DNA of 15,022 nt from DAOVQB01 sp023128935 (GCA_030628905.1 DAOVQB010000104.1:1-15022), one strand, 5' to 3'; positions 5,892-12,944 are shown, numbered from the stretch's first letter. A program made the numbers and translations. Notes: generated by a model not told the origin, from the sequence alone.

Positions 5892-6684
5892 CAAAATCCG
5901 AGGACCAGGCCCCGCGGCCGGTGGTGCTGCGTTCGCTCCTGGCCCGTCGTGACGGTTGCGCCTTGCCTCTGACAACCGGCTCAGGCACCGGGGGAGGCGG
6001 GGCCGTGGCGCGCGCCTCGAGGATCGCATCGCTCATGAACCTGGAATATAGCTGAATAGAGCGAATGGCATCATCATTGCCCGGAATCGGATATGTCACC
6101 TCGCTGGGATCGGCGTTGGTATCCACGATACCGATTGAAGGGATTCCCAGCCGATTGGCCTCCGTGACCGCGATATGTTCCTTCTTCGTATCAAGGATGA
6201 AGATCAGTCCCGGTAGGCGGGGCATCTCCTTGATTCCGGAGAAGTTCTTCTCCAGCTTCAGGCGGGATTTGTTAAGCCGAGACGCCTCCTTCTTTGCTAG
6301 CTTTGCGAGCGTGCCGTCCTCCTCCATGCGTTCAAGCGTGCGTAGGTAGCGGATGCTCTGGCGGATCGTATGGAAATTGGTTAGCATGCCACCCAACCAT
6401 CGCTCGGTGACCGAGTACATACCACAGCGTTTGGCCTCCGCGGCCATTGTCTCACTCGCCTGCTTCTTGGTTGCGACAAAGAGAACAGACTCTCCTGCGC
6501 CCACCACGCGGCGAATGACCTCACGCGCGGTTTCCATGGCCTCCATCGTCTTCTCCAGATCGATGATATAGATGGCCCCGCGCTCCATAAAGATGTAGGG
6601 CTTCATCTTCGGATTCCATCGGCGCGTCTGGTGTCCGAAGTGGACCCCCGCGTCCAGCAGATCCTTGATCTCAATCTTCTGCAT
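5872..6684 (-). CDS. rpsB: 30S ribosomal protein S2
   Basis: This 270-residue protein matches S2 from the first residues: IKDLLDAGVHFGHQTRRWNPKMKPYI, then YIIDLEKTMEAM, FVATKKQA, RWLGGMLTNFHTIRQSI, LPGLIFILDTKKEHIAVTEA and IPSIGIVDTNADP / YPIPGNDDAIRSIQL. S2 binds the 30S platform-head region late in assembly and is needed for S1 association. The start is ATG at 6684 with GGAGG upstream. Beyond the conserved core, about 40 C-terminal residues form a Pro-rich then Arg/Ser-rich tail (PPPPVPEP, SRRARSERS), which is lineage-specific. rpsI lies 107 nt upstream and tsf 105 nt downstream. In E. coli S2 represses its own rpsB-tsf mRNA; the leader here contains a candidate hairpin. Confidence 0.97.
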   Translation of the reverse strand: MQKIEIKDLLDAGVHFGHQTRRWNPKMKPYIFMERGAIYIIDLEKTMEAMETAREVIRRVVGAGESVLFVATKKQASETMAAEAKRCGMYSVTERWLGGMLTNFHTIRQSIRYLRTLERMEEDGTLAKLAKKEASRLNKSRLKLEKNFSGIKEMPRLPGLIFILDTKKEHIAVTEANRLGIPSIGIVDTNADPSEVTYPIPGNDDAIRSIQLYSRFMSDAILEARATAPPPPVPEPVVRGKAQPSRRARSERSTTGRGAWSSDFAPQRKG

Positions 6685-6716
6685 CTCGGTCCTCCGCTTG
6701 CTGGAAGTTTAGCCTC

Positions 6717-6758
6717 CATCCCCTACTCTCCGTCAGGTGAGAACTCCCAGTGGGGATG
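6717..6758 (-). promoter_or_regulatory. Candidate structured leader of rpsB
   Basis: CATCCCC (6717-6723) and GGGGATG (6752-6758) are perfect 7-bp inverted arms enclosing 28 nt. A second nested pair, TCTC (6727-6730) and GAGA (6739-6742), lies inside. The structure ends about 30 nt before the rpsB ATG, leaving the Shine-Dalgarno outside. Position suits an autoregulatory S2 leader, but I recognise no specific conserved motif. I saw no convincing -35/-10 pair in the rpsI-rpsB gap. Confidence 0.35.
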
Positions 6759-6791
6759 TGCGTCATAGTATGAACTGATCCAGGCAACCCT

Positions 6792-7187
6792 CTAGCGCTT
6801 CGAGAACTGGAACCGCTTGCGCGCTCCCGGCTGGCCGTATTTCTTGCGTTCCCGCATGCGGGAATCGCGCATGAGGAGTCCTTCCTTGCCCAGCAGGCCC
6901 CTCATCTCAGGATCGATCTCCGTCAGCGCGCGCGCAATGCCTAGGCTTACGGCGCCAGCCTGGCCACTCAACCCTCCACCAGAAACCGTGGCGTAGACAT
7001 CATACTTGCCAAGTGCTTCGGTGACTCGCAGGGGTCTTACTGCCATCCTGCGCCCCGTCTCGCGCGGGAAATAGTCCTCGAATTCCCTGCCATTGATCTT
7101 GATGGCTCCGGCACCGGGTATCAAGCGCACTCGAGCAACCGCGGTCTTGCGTCTCCCTGTCTTGCGGACAACCTCGTTGGTTGCCAT
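6792..7187 (-). CDS. rpsI: 30S ribosomal protein S9
   Basis: The 131-residue protein has standard S9 length. Characteristic stretches are KTGRRKTAVARVRLIPG near the N-terminus, the INGREFEDYF segment, ATVSGGGLSGQAGAVSLGIA, and the basic C-terminus KKYGQPGARKRFQFSKR. In S9 the C-terminal Lys-Arg tail reaches the P-site tRNA, and it is intact here. The start is ATG at 7187, only 2 nt after the rplM stop. Its ribosome-binding site, GAGGAGG, is made from the last rplM codons (Glu-Glu-Ala), so the pair is co-transcribed and probably translationally coupled. rplM-rpsI is a near-universal bacterial pair. Confidence 0.98.
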   Translation of the reverse strand: MATNEVVRKTGRRKTAVARVRLIPGAGAIKINGREFEDYFPRETGRRMAVRPLRVTEALGKYDVYATVSGGGLSGQAGAVSLGIARALTEIDPEMRGLLGKEGLLMRDSRMRERKKYGQPGARKRFQFSKR

Positions 7188-7189
7188 AC

Positions 7190-7681
7190 CTATGCCTCCT
7201 CAGATCCCGGCACGCCATCTGGCTTCTGACCGGGAAGTCCTTTGCCGTGCAGGCCGAGCCTGAGTGGAATGGGCCGCTGGGCGTCGTGAAGGTGCTCGGC
7301 GTCCCTGTAAATCCTGAGCTTTCTGATCATCTGGCGGCCGAGCCTGTTGTGGGGCAGCATGCCACGAACCGCATCCCGGATCACCTCGGCGGGTTCCCTC
7401 TTCAGCCGGTCGCGTAGGAGCGTGTGGCGATCGCCCCCGAGGTACCCACTGTGCCGGAAGTAGGTCTTCTGCCGGAGCTTCTTCCCAGTTGTGTGAATCT
7501 TCTCGGCATTGACGATCACAACGTGATCTCCTACGTCCAAGTACGGGCAGAACTCTGGCTTCCACTTGCCTCGTAGAATCGAGGCAACCTCGCTCGCCAG
7601 GCGTCCCAGCACTTGCCCATCGGCATCGACGAGATACCACTGGCGCCGGATGTCACTGCACTTTGTCGCATACGTGCCCAT
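7190..7681 (-). CDS. rplM: 50S ribosomal protein L13
   Basis: L13 is an early-assembly 50S protein. The 163-residue sequence shows DIRRQWYLVDADGQVLGRLA, LRGKWKPEFCPYLDVGDHVV, VNAEKIHTTGKKLRQKTYF, RHSGYLGG, AVRGMLPHNRLGRQMIRKL and the closing H-x-H-x-AQRP motif. It is about 20 residues longer than the 142-residue E. coli protein because of a Gly/Pro/Lys tail (GKGLPGQKPDGVPG); that tail also encodes the rpsI ribosome-binding site. The start is ATG at 7681 with GGAGG 7 nt upstream. It is the first gene after a strong-looking promoter (7731-7760), whose predicted 5' UTR of about 43 nt contains a hairpin. Confidence 0.98.
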   Translation of the reverse strand: MGTYATKCSDIRRQWYLVDADGQVLGRLASEVASILRGKWKPEFCPYLDVGDHVVIVNAEKIHTTGKKLRQKTYFRHSGYLGGDRHTLLRDRLKREPAEVIRDAVRGMLPHNRLGRQMIRKLRIYRDAEHLHDAQRPIPLRLGLHGKGLPGQKPDGVPGSEEA

Positions 7682-7694
7682 CGAAGAACCTCCA

Positions 7695-7715
7695 TGCGGA
7701 ACGCCCTTCCCCGCA
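7695..7715 (-). promoter_or_regulatory. Hairpin in the short rplM leader
   Basis: On the minus strand TGCGG (7715-7711) pairs with CCGCA (7699-7695), with possible inner AA/TT or G-T pairs. It ends 1 nt before the rplM Shine-Dalgarno GGAGG (7693-7689). It occupies about half of the predicted 43-nt leader, a natural place for ribosomal-protein feedback. I do not recognise it as a known L13 leader family. Confidence 0.35.
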
Positions 7716-7730
7716 AATCACAAAACAGAT

Positions 7731-7760
7731 ACTCTAGCCCCCGCCGGGGGCGCATGTCAA
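7731..7760 (-). promoter_or_regulatory. Sigma70-type promoter of the rplM-rpsI block, with a palindromic spacer
   Basis: On the minus strand a consensus -35 TTGACA (7760-7755) is followed, after 18 nt, by -10 TAGAGT (7736-7731). Transcription would start near 7724. The spacer contains GCCCCCGGCGGGGGC (7751-7737), a perfect 6-bp inverted repeat with a 3-nt centre. It is the best promoter in the window and probably serves rplM through at least rpsI, perhaps much further. Confidence 0.75.
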
Positions 7761-7786
7761 GTTCCGACCATGCTCTATTGCGGTTC

Positions 7787-7803
7787 AGACGTCAATGACG
7801 TCT
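7787..7803. promoter_or_regulatory. Perfect 17-nt palindrome upstream of the rplM promoter
   Basis: AGACGTCAATGACGTCT has 8-bp arms around one central base. It lies 26 nt upstream of the -35 hexamer, so it could be an operator or activator site. It could also be a hairpin in the mtnA 3' UTR, but no T-run follows on either strand. Regulator unknown. Confidence 0.45.
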
Positions 7804-7889
7804 CAAGCCTCAGATGCAGGCCCGGGGCGACTCTGCGCTGGGTCGGTTGGCGGGTTGGCCGTAGACCGGAGCGCTCACGCCCACGGGTG

Positions 7890-8936
7890 TCACAATTGCC
7901 GTAGACCGCCATCGAACGGCGGTTGCAGGATGCCGTGTTCCGTTATCCAACCCTTGATCAATTCTGCCGGCGTCACATCAAAAGCGGGATTCCAGACCGG
8001 AGCTGTCTTGGGGGTCACGTATTTCCCACCCAGGCAGCGCACTTCGTCGGCAGAGCGCTGTTCCACAGGAATCTCGGCCCCAGAAGGCAGATTCAGGTCA
8101 AACGTGGAAAATGGCGCCACGACATAAAAGTCCACGCCATAGCGAGCGGCGGCAACCGCGCCGCCCAGCGTGCCGATCTTGTTGGCCGTATCCCCATTGG
8201 CTGCAATGCGGTCCGCCCCTACGAGCACCAGATCGAGGCCCTCATTCGCCATCAGCCAAGCGCGGGCCCCATCGACAACCACAGTCGCCTCGATGCCTTC
8301 CCGGAGAAGCTCCCAGGCCGTGAGCCGCGCCCCCTGGAGGAGCGGACGCGTCTCGGCCACGTAGACACACGGCGCTTTGCCCCTGCGCGCGGCCTCGAAC
8401 ACCACGGCCAGGGCAGTGCCCAGCCCACCAGTCGCCAACCCCCCCGTGTTGCAGTGGGTCAACACGCGCGAGCCCTGCTTCAATAGGACTGCGCCTGCTT
8501 TGCCCATCGCGCGCGAGGCATCCAGATCCGCCGCGTGCAGTTCCCGCGCGGCGGTCAGAACCGCCGCCGCGGCATCCTTCAGGGATGCCCCCCGTGAACG
8601 CGCGGCGGTGAAGCAGTCCACGGCCCGATCCACCGCCCAGGCCAGATTGACCGCTGTAGGACGGATCTCGCGGATGCGCTGCGCGCTTTGGAGGAAGCGC
8701 CTCTCCGGATCCGCGGCCGCTCCCTGCCAGCGGCCCTCTGCTGCGTGTAGAGCCATCAGGGCCACGCCGTAGATCCCGGCAATCCCGATGGCCGGCGCCC
8801 CGCGGATGCGCAGGTTGAGGATGGCTTCGCAAAGACCGTCCAGATCATCCAGATCAAGATAGATCTCGGCCTCCGGCAGCCGGGTCTGGTCCAGGATCCG
8901 GATTGCTGAACCCGTCCACGCGATGGTCGCAATCAT
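7890..8936 (-). CDS. mtnA: S-methyl-5-thioribose-1-phosphate isomerase
   Basis: This 348-residue enzyme of the eIF2B-related isomerase family converts methylthioribose-1-phosphate to methylthioribulose-1-phosphate in methionine salvage. Motifs are LRIRGAPAIG (residues 42-51), THCNTGGLATGGLGTALAVV with the family's catalytic Cys at 162, and VGADRIAANGDTANKIGT with the catalytic Asp at 242. FYVVAPFSTFD and the C-terminal NPAFDVTPAELI also match. Length is normal. The ATG at 8936 overlaps the stop of dtd-maf as ATGA, so translation is probably coupled. No other methionine-salvage gene (mtnP, mtnB, mtnD) lies in the window. Related ribose-1,5-bisphosphate isomerases exist, but the motif set favours MtnA. 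The gene ends 130 nt upstream of the rplM -35. Confidence 0.93.
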   Translation of the reverse strand: MIATIAWTGSAIRILDQTRLPEAEIYLDLDDLDGLCEAILNLRIRGAPAIGIAGIYGVALMALHAAEGRWQGAAADPERRFLQSAQRIREIRPTAVNLAWAVDRAVDCFTAARSRGASLKDAAAAVLTAARELHAADLDASRAMGKAGAVLLKQGSRVLTHCNTGGLATGGLGTALAVVFEAARRGKAPCVYVAETRPLLQGARLTAWELLREGIEATVVVDGARAWLMANEGLDLVLVGADRIAANGDTANKIGTLGGAVAAARYGVDFYVVAPFSTFDLNLPSGAEIPVEQRSADEVRCLGGKYVTPKTAPVWNPAFDVTPAELIKGWITEHGILQPPFDGGLRQL

Positions 8937-10015
8937 CCCGTCTCCCCAAGCAGTTCATGGATCAGGGCACGCAAGCGCGCCAGCGGCAGCCCCATCACAT
9001 TGAAGTAGCAGCCCGAGACAGAGGCCACGAACATGCCCCCGATCCCCTGGATGCCGTACGCTCCGGCCTTATCGAGCGGCTCGCCAGTGGCGACATAGGC
9101 ACGGATCGTATCCCCATCCAGTTCACTCATGCATACAGCCGTGCGCTCCGCGCCCGTGACGTACCTGCCGCCCCCGGCGGTAGCCAGGCATAGGCCCGTG
9201 AAGACCTCGTGCTCGTGCCCAGAAAGGAGTCGCAGATGGGCAACCGCCTCCTCGGCGTCCGCGGGCTTCTCCAGCAACTCACCATCTAGATAGACCACGG
9301 TGTCCGCGCCCACGACTACGCCGCTCTTGATGTCCCTGGCCACCGACAGCGCCTTGGCTTCGGCCTGGCGGATCGCGTAACTGGCCGGATCCTCACCAGC
9401 ACGCCATCTCCCACCATCCTCGTCGGGGAAGCGAACATCGAAACGCACGCCCAGCATCTCGAGCAAGCGCGCCCGGCGCGGGGATCGCGAGGCAAGACAG
9501 AGCGGGGCGCCGCGCACACCCAGCAGCTGCTCGGATCCTTGCGGGCGATCAACAGCCTTCGAACGTCCTTTCCAGTCCCGCGTGTCGATCAGGAGGGTAA
9601 CCGGCCCGTCATTGACAGACTCAACCTCCATCATCGCCTGGAAAACGCCCGTCGCCACCCGCTGTGCACTGCTCCTCAGATGGCTGACAAACCGCTCATA
9701 GAGCCGGTCCGCCTCGCCCGGATCAGCTGCGCGGCTCCAGCTGGGTCGCCTGCCCTTCACACAGTTGCCCAGGAGCGTGAACTGTGAAACGACGAGCAGC
9801 TCGCCCTGCACGTCTGCAAGGGAGAGATTCATCCGGCCATCCGGGTCATTGAAAACCCGCAGGCCGAGGCATTTGCGTGCCAGCCACTCTGCATCGGCGT
9901 CCGTATCACCCCGTGCCACTCCGAGCAGAATCAAGAAGCCGCGTCCGATGCCCGCAGGCTCCCGGCCCTCGATCCGCACCTCAGCTCTCGCCACTCTCTG
10001 CACAACAGCAATCAT
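8933..10015 (-). CDS. Fused D-aminoacyl-tRNA deacylase (Dtd) and Maf-type nucleotide pyrophosphatase
   Basis: One 360-residue frame contains two complete enzymes. Residues 1-145 are Dtd: MIAVVQRVARAEV start, the SQFT motif at 77-80, KGRRPSWSRAADP, and the Gly-cisPro motif NDGPVT at 135-140. Dtd hydrolyses D-amino acids from mischarged tRNA. A charged linker (about 146-168) leads to Maf at 170-360: LASRSPRRARLLEMLG, VVGADTVV with the catalytic-type Asp at 238, LEKP, HEVFTG, and DKAGAYGIQG followed by NVMGLPL. Maf proteins hydrolyse dTTP/UTP or modified nucleotides; which subtype is unclear. There is no in-frame stop or obvious internal start at the junction. ATG 10015 gives the canonical Dtd N-terminus but has no visible Shine-Dalgarno. 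mtnA overlaps the 3' end as ATGA. I know of these domains mainly as separate genes. Confidence 0.93.
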   Translation of the reverse strand: MIAVVQRVARAEVRIEGREPAGIGRGFLILLGVARGDTDADAEWLARKCLGLRVFNDPDGRMNLSLADVQGELLVVSQFTLLGNCVKGRRPSWSRAADPGEADRLYERFVSHLRSSAQRVATGVFQAMMEVESVNDGPVTLLIDTRDWKGRSKAVDRPQGSEQLLGVRGAPLCLASRSPRRARLLEMLGVRFDVRFPDEDGGRWRAGEDPASYAIRQAEAKALSVARDIKSGVVVGADTVVYLDGELLEKPADAEEAVAHLRLLSGHEHEVFTGLCLATAGGGRYVTGAERTAVCMSELDGDTIRAYVATGEPLDKAGAYGIQGIGGMFVASVSGCYFNVMGLPLARLRALIHELLGETG

Positions 10016-10025
10016 GGATTACAAT

Positions 10026-10057
10026 GGGTACTCATGTCTTTGGATACGCATGTCTTT
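10026..10057. repeat. 16-bp tandem duplication directly upstream of dtd-maf
   Basis: GGGTACTCATGTCTTT (10026-10041) is followed at once by GGATACGCATGTCTTT (10042-10057), matching at 14 of 16 positions. It fills half of the 65-nt gap between the barrel gene and dtd-maf. On the minus strand each unit contains an ATG, but both are out of frame with dtd-maf. Function unknown. Confidence 0.65.
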
Positions 10058-10080
10058 TCGCCACACAAGGAAATCGAGGC

Positions 10081-10710
10081 CTATAGTTCAAATGAAACCC
10101 CGCCATATACGGCCTTGCTTGTGGGCAGCCCATCGTTAAACCCGTCCATGTAGCGCCCCTCGACAAATGCCGACATCGGCGTGCCCATCACTGACAGGCG
10201 CAGCCCCACAACGCCGTGCCAACCCACCTCAGAATCCGACTGCATGGCCAGATCCAGTGGCTCGACATCCACGGCAAGATCAATCCAGTGTACGTTGACA
10301 CCACCGCCCACATACCCTCGAATCGGCACGAGCGGCAGCCCAATGATTTCCAGGCGCCCAGTGGCAAAGATGGTGATGTCTTCGTAGTCGCCATCTCCAG
10401 CCCTCTTGACCTCGTCGAAGATGCCCTCGTCGAAATCGAATGACTCGCTCACATATTCGCCCGCCAGGTCGATCTCCACGATGGGAAGAACCCTAAGGGA
10501 GAGGTGGATCCCCGCCAGATTCGTACCCCCCAGATCCCCGCTGCCCTCGAAGAGGTCATCGGACACATCGGCCCAACCGTAGCGAATCCCCACAGCGCCA
10601 CCTGCCCAGGCAGTGCCAGGCCCTATGAGGAGCATGAAAACAGACAGCACCCAGAACAGCTGGAGATGCGGGCGTCGCGCCATGCGCAAGACCATGCAAC
10701 TCGATCTCAT
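10081..10710 (-). CDS. Small outer-membrane beta-barrel protein, function unknown
   Basis: The 209-residue product begins with a clear signal peptide: basic MARRP, a hydrophobic run (LFWVLSVFMLLIG) and a likely AWA-GG cleavage at 36/37. The mature 173 residues alternate polar and hydrophobic residues with Gly/aromatic turns (VGIRYGWADV, LAGIHLSLRVLPIVEIDLAGEY, IRGYVGGGVNVHW, SAFVEGRYMDGF) and end YGGVSFEL. This suits an eight-strand OmpA/OmpW-like barrel. Acidic loops (FDFDEGIFDEVKRAGDGDYED) are conspicuous. The ATG at 10710 overlaps the relA/spoT stop as ATGA and has AAGGAGG at good spacing, which decides the start. I do not recognise the specific family. Its neighbours, a parvulin and a RelA/SpoT protein, give little hint beyond envelope and stress. 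Confidence 0.8.
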   Translation of the reverse strand: MRSSCMVLRMARRPHLQLFWVLSVFMLLIGPGTAWAGGAVGIRYGWADVSDDLFEGSGDLGGTNLAGIHLSLRVLPIVEIDLAGEYVSESFDFDEGIFDEVKRAGDGDYEDITIFATGRLEIIGLPLVPIRGYVGGGVNVHWIDLAVDVEPLDLAMQSDSEVGWHGVVGLRLSVMGTPMSAFVEGRYMDGFNDGLPTSKAVYGGVSFEL

Positions 10711-12944
10711 GGTTTTCCTCCTTGAACGTTGCGGGATCCACCCCCATCAATGTCCACAAGCGTGCCGGACCGCTCGACCAGCCTCACCCCCCGAACCTTG
10801 CGGATCGCATCCAGCACGCGACGCAGATTCCTCACATTCTTGATCTCCAGCACGAACTCCCCCCGCGCGTCTCCTGCTTCCCCCGACGACATGGAGCCGT
10901 GGCGCATGGTCGTCCCCAGGCGGGAGATCGCGGAAGCCACATCGACCAGGAAATTCGGTCTGTCATAGCCATGGACGATCAAGCGAACCAGGAAATGCTG
11001 ATCGCGTTCGACATCCCACTCCACCTCGATCCGCCGTTCGGGCTCAATGCGGTCCGCAAATGTATTGGGGCAGTCCACGCGGTGGACTGAGATACCGCGC
11101 CCGCGGGTGATGATGCCGATGATCTTGTCACCCGGAATCGGCTGACAGCACTGCGCGACGCGGATCAGCAGTCCGTCAATGTCGCCGATATGCAGGCCCT
11201 TGGGAGGCCGCTGTGCCAGACGCCTGATTTTCTCGAAGGCCGAATCGGTCTTGGCCGTCTCCTTACGCGTTTCCGGGTACAGCCGGTCCACAACGCTCTC
11301 GACAGAGAGATCCCCCTGCCCCACCTTGGCAAAGAGAAGCGGCACGTCCAGCAGGCCAAAGCTCTGCGACACGTCTTCCAAATCCTTCTCCTTGGGAACC
11401 TTCTTGCGACGGCGCTTGAGCTCGCGCGTCAGCATATCCCGCCCGATCCTTACGGATATCTCTAGCCGCTCAAGGGTAAGCCAGCGGCGGATTTTTCCCT
11501 TTGCGCGGCTAGTGGCTACGATCTGCAGCCAGTTCTCGCTTGGTTGCCCCTGTGGGGAAGTTATGATCTCAACCGCCTCGCCGCTCTTCAGTTTATACCG
11601 CAACGGCACGATCTTGCCGTTGACCTTGGCGCCCACGCAGCGATTCCCTACATCGGAATGGATGGCATAGGCGAAATCGATGGGCGTGGCCCCACGCGGC
11701 AGGCGTTTGAGCCCCCCGCGCGGCGTGAAGACGAAAACCTCATCCTGGTAGAGGGAGGTCCGGAGAAAATCCATGAACTCGCGCGGGTCGCCGGCATCGT
11801 CGTGCCATTCGGTCGTGCCCTGGACAATAAAATCGCCGAGTTTTTCTTGGATCTCTCTTTCCGGTCCCCGGTGTCCCTCCTTGTACCGATAGTGAGCCGC
11901 GATCCCGATCTCCGAGACGCGATGCATTTCGCGCGTGCGGATCTGGATCTCGATCATCTGCTCCTCTTTCGAAAGCGTTACCGTTGTGTGCAGCGACTGG
12001 TACATGTTGCTCTTGGGTGTTGCGATATAGTCCTTCAGGCGGTCGGCAACGGGCGTGTATATGTCGTGCACAATGCCCAACACGCGATAGCAGTCATCCC
12101 TGGTTTCAGTGAGAATGCGCACGCCCAGGAGGTCACCGATCTCCTCAAAGGGAGCCGACAGGCGCTCCATCTTCTGGCGAATGCTCCATAGGTGCTTCGC
12201 CCTGCCCGTGACCTCCGCGACAATCCCTTCCTTCTGAAGACGTCTGCGAATCGACTCCTGGAGTTCTTTGATCGCTTGCTCGCGTTCCGCCCTCGTCTCG
12301 TCGATATGCTCCACAATCTGCCGATAGCTCTCGGGATCCAGATGCTTGAAGGCCAGATCCTCCAGCTCCCACTTGTAGCGTGCGATGCCCAGTCGGTGTG
12401 CAATCGGCCCGTAGATCTCCCGTGTCTCCCTCGCGATCCTTTCCCTGCTTTTCTTGTCCAAGGCATCGAGCGTGCGCATATTGTGCAGCCTGTCGGCCAA
12501 CTTGATCAGGATGACCCGCACGTCCTTGGCCATCGAGAGCAGCATCTTGCGGTAGTTCTCTGACTGGGTGCCCTCAGACGTGCGAAAAGGCAGATCGCCG
12601 ATTTTAGTCACTCCATCGACGAGGTCTGCAACCTCGGGCCCGAAGGTTCTTTTCAGGTCATCGATGCTTACATCCTGGTTGTCTTCGACGGTATCGTGCA
12701 GGAGGGCGGCCTCGAGGATCGTCAAGTCTGAATGGCCGCGCAGGAGGTCAAGCAGGATGCTGACAACCTGGACCGGATGAAGTAGGTAGGGTTCTCCCGA
12801 GCGGCGCAGCTGGCCAGCGTGGGCATCCGATGCCACCTGGTACGCTTGCCGGAGATGCGAGCAGTCTACATCGGACCGGTAGCTGCGCAGCTCGGCCAGC
12901 GTGGCCTCAAACAGGGCATCGACGCGCTGGATGTCAGAACCCAC
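10707..12944 (-). CDS. Bifunctional (p)ppGpp synthetase/hydrolase, RelA/SpoT family
   Basis: The 745-residue long RSH protein has all domains. The hydrolase HD site is intact: H56, H83-D84 in LLHDTVED, and D151 in LADRLHNMRT. The synthetase shows GRAKHLWSIRQKM at 247-259, D271 in GDLLGVRI, RLKDYIATPKSNMYQSLHT from 302, and E332 in EIQIRTREMHR. The RxKD form of the loop (RLKD) is the one found in bifunctional Rel/SpoT rather than RelA. A TGS domain follows (DEVFVFTPRGGLKRLPRGAT, from 401), then the Cys-containing region (AQCCQPIPGD, HRVDCPN), and a C-terminal ACT domain (about 648-730). It makes and degrades the stringent-response alarmone. The start is GTG at 12944 after GAAGGGG. It lies 14 nt after the parvulin stop and overlaps the barrel gene by 4 nt. 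Confidence 0.97.
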   Translation of the reverse strand: MGSDIQRVDALFEATLAELRSYRSDVDCSHLRQAYQVASDAHAGQLRRSGEPYLLHPVQVVSILLDLLRGHSDLTILEAALLHDTVEDNQDVSIDDLKRTFGPEVADLVDGVTKIGDLPFRTSEGTQSENYRKMLLSMAKDVRVILIKLADRLHNMRTLDALDKKSRERIARETREIYGPIAHRLGIARYKWELEDLAFKHLDPESYRQIVEHIDETRAEREQAIKELQESIRRRLQKEGIVAEVTGRAKHLWSIRQKMERLSAPFEEIGDLLGVRILTETRDDCYRVLGIVHDIYTPVADRLKDYIATPKSNMYQSLHTTVTLSKEEQMIEIQIRTREMHRVSEIGIAAHYRYKEGHRGPEREIQEKLGDFIVQGTTEWHDDAGDPREFMDFLRTSLYQDEVFVFTPRGGLKRLPRGATPIDFAYAIHSDVGNRCVGAKVNGKIVPLRYKLKSGEAVEIITSPQGQPSENWLQIVATSRAKGKIRRWLTLERLEISVRIGRDMLTRELKRRRKKVPKEKDLEDVSQSFGLLDVPLLFAKVGQGDLSVESVVDRLYPETRKETAKTDSAFEKIRRLAQRPPKGLHIGDIDGLLIRVAQCCQPIPGDKIIGIITRGRGISVHRVDCPNTFADRIEPERRIEVEWDVERDQHFLVRLIVHGYDRPNFLVDVASAISRLGTTMRHGSMSSGEAGDARGEFVLEIKNVRNLRRVLDAIRKVRGVRLVERSGTLVDIDGGGSRNVQGGKP

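Noticed and set aside
7858..7908. GCCGTAGACCG occurring twice exactly 40 bp apart (7858-7868, 7898-7908)
   Set aside because: Only 11 bp match, the flanks differ, and the second copy lies in the last codons of mtnA. Chance or a minor duplication is enough to explain it.
11544..12191. 215-codon plus-strand frame opposite relA/spoT
   Set aside because: The opposite strand encodes well-conserved synthetase and TGS motifs; the plus frame shows none.
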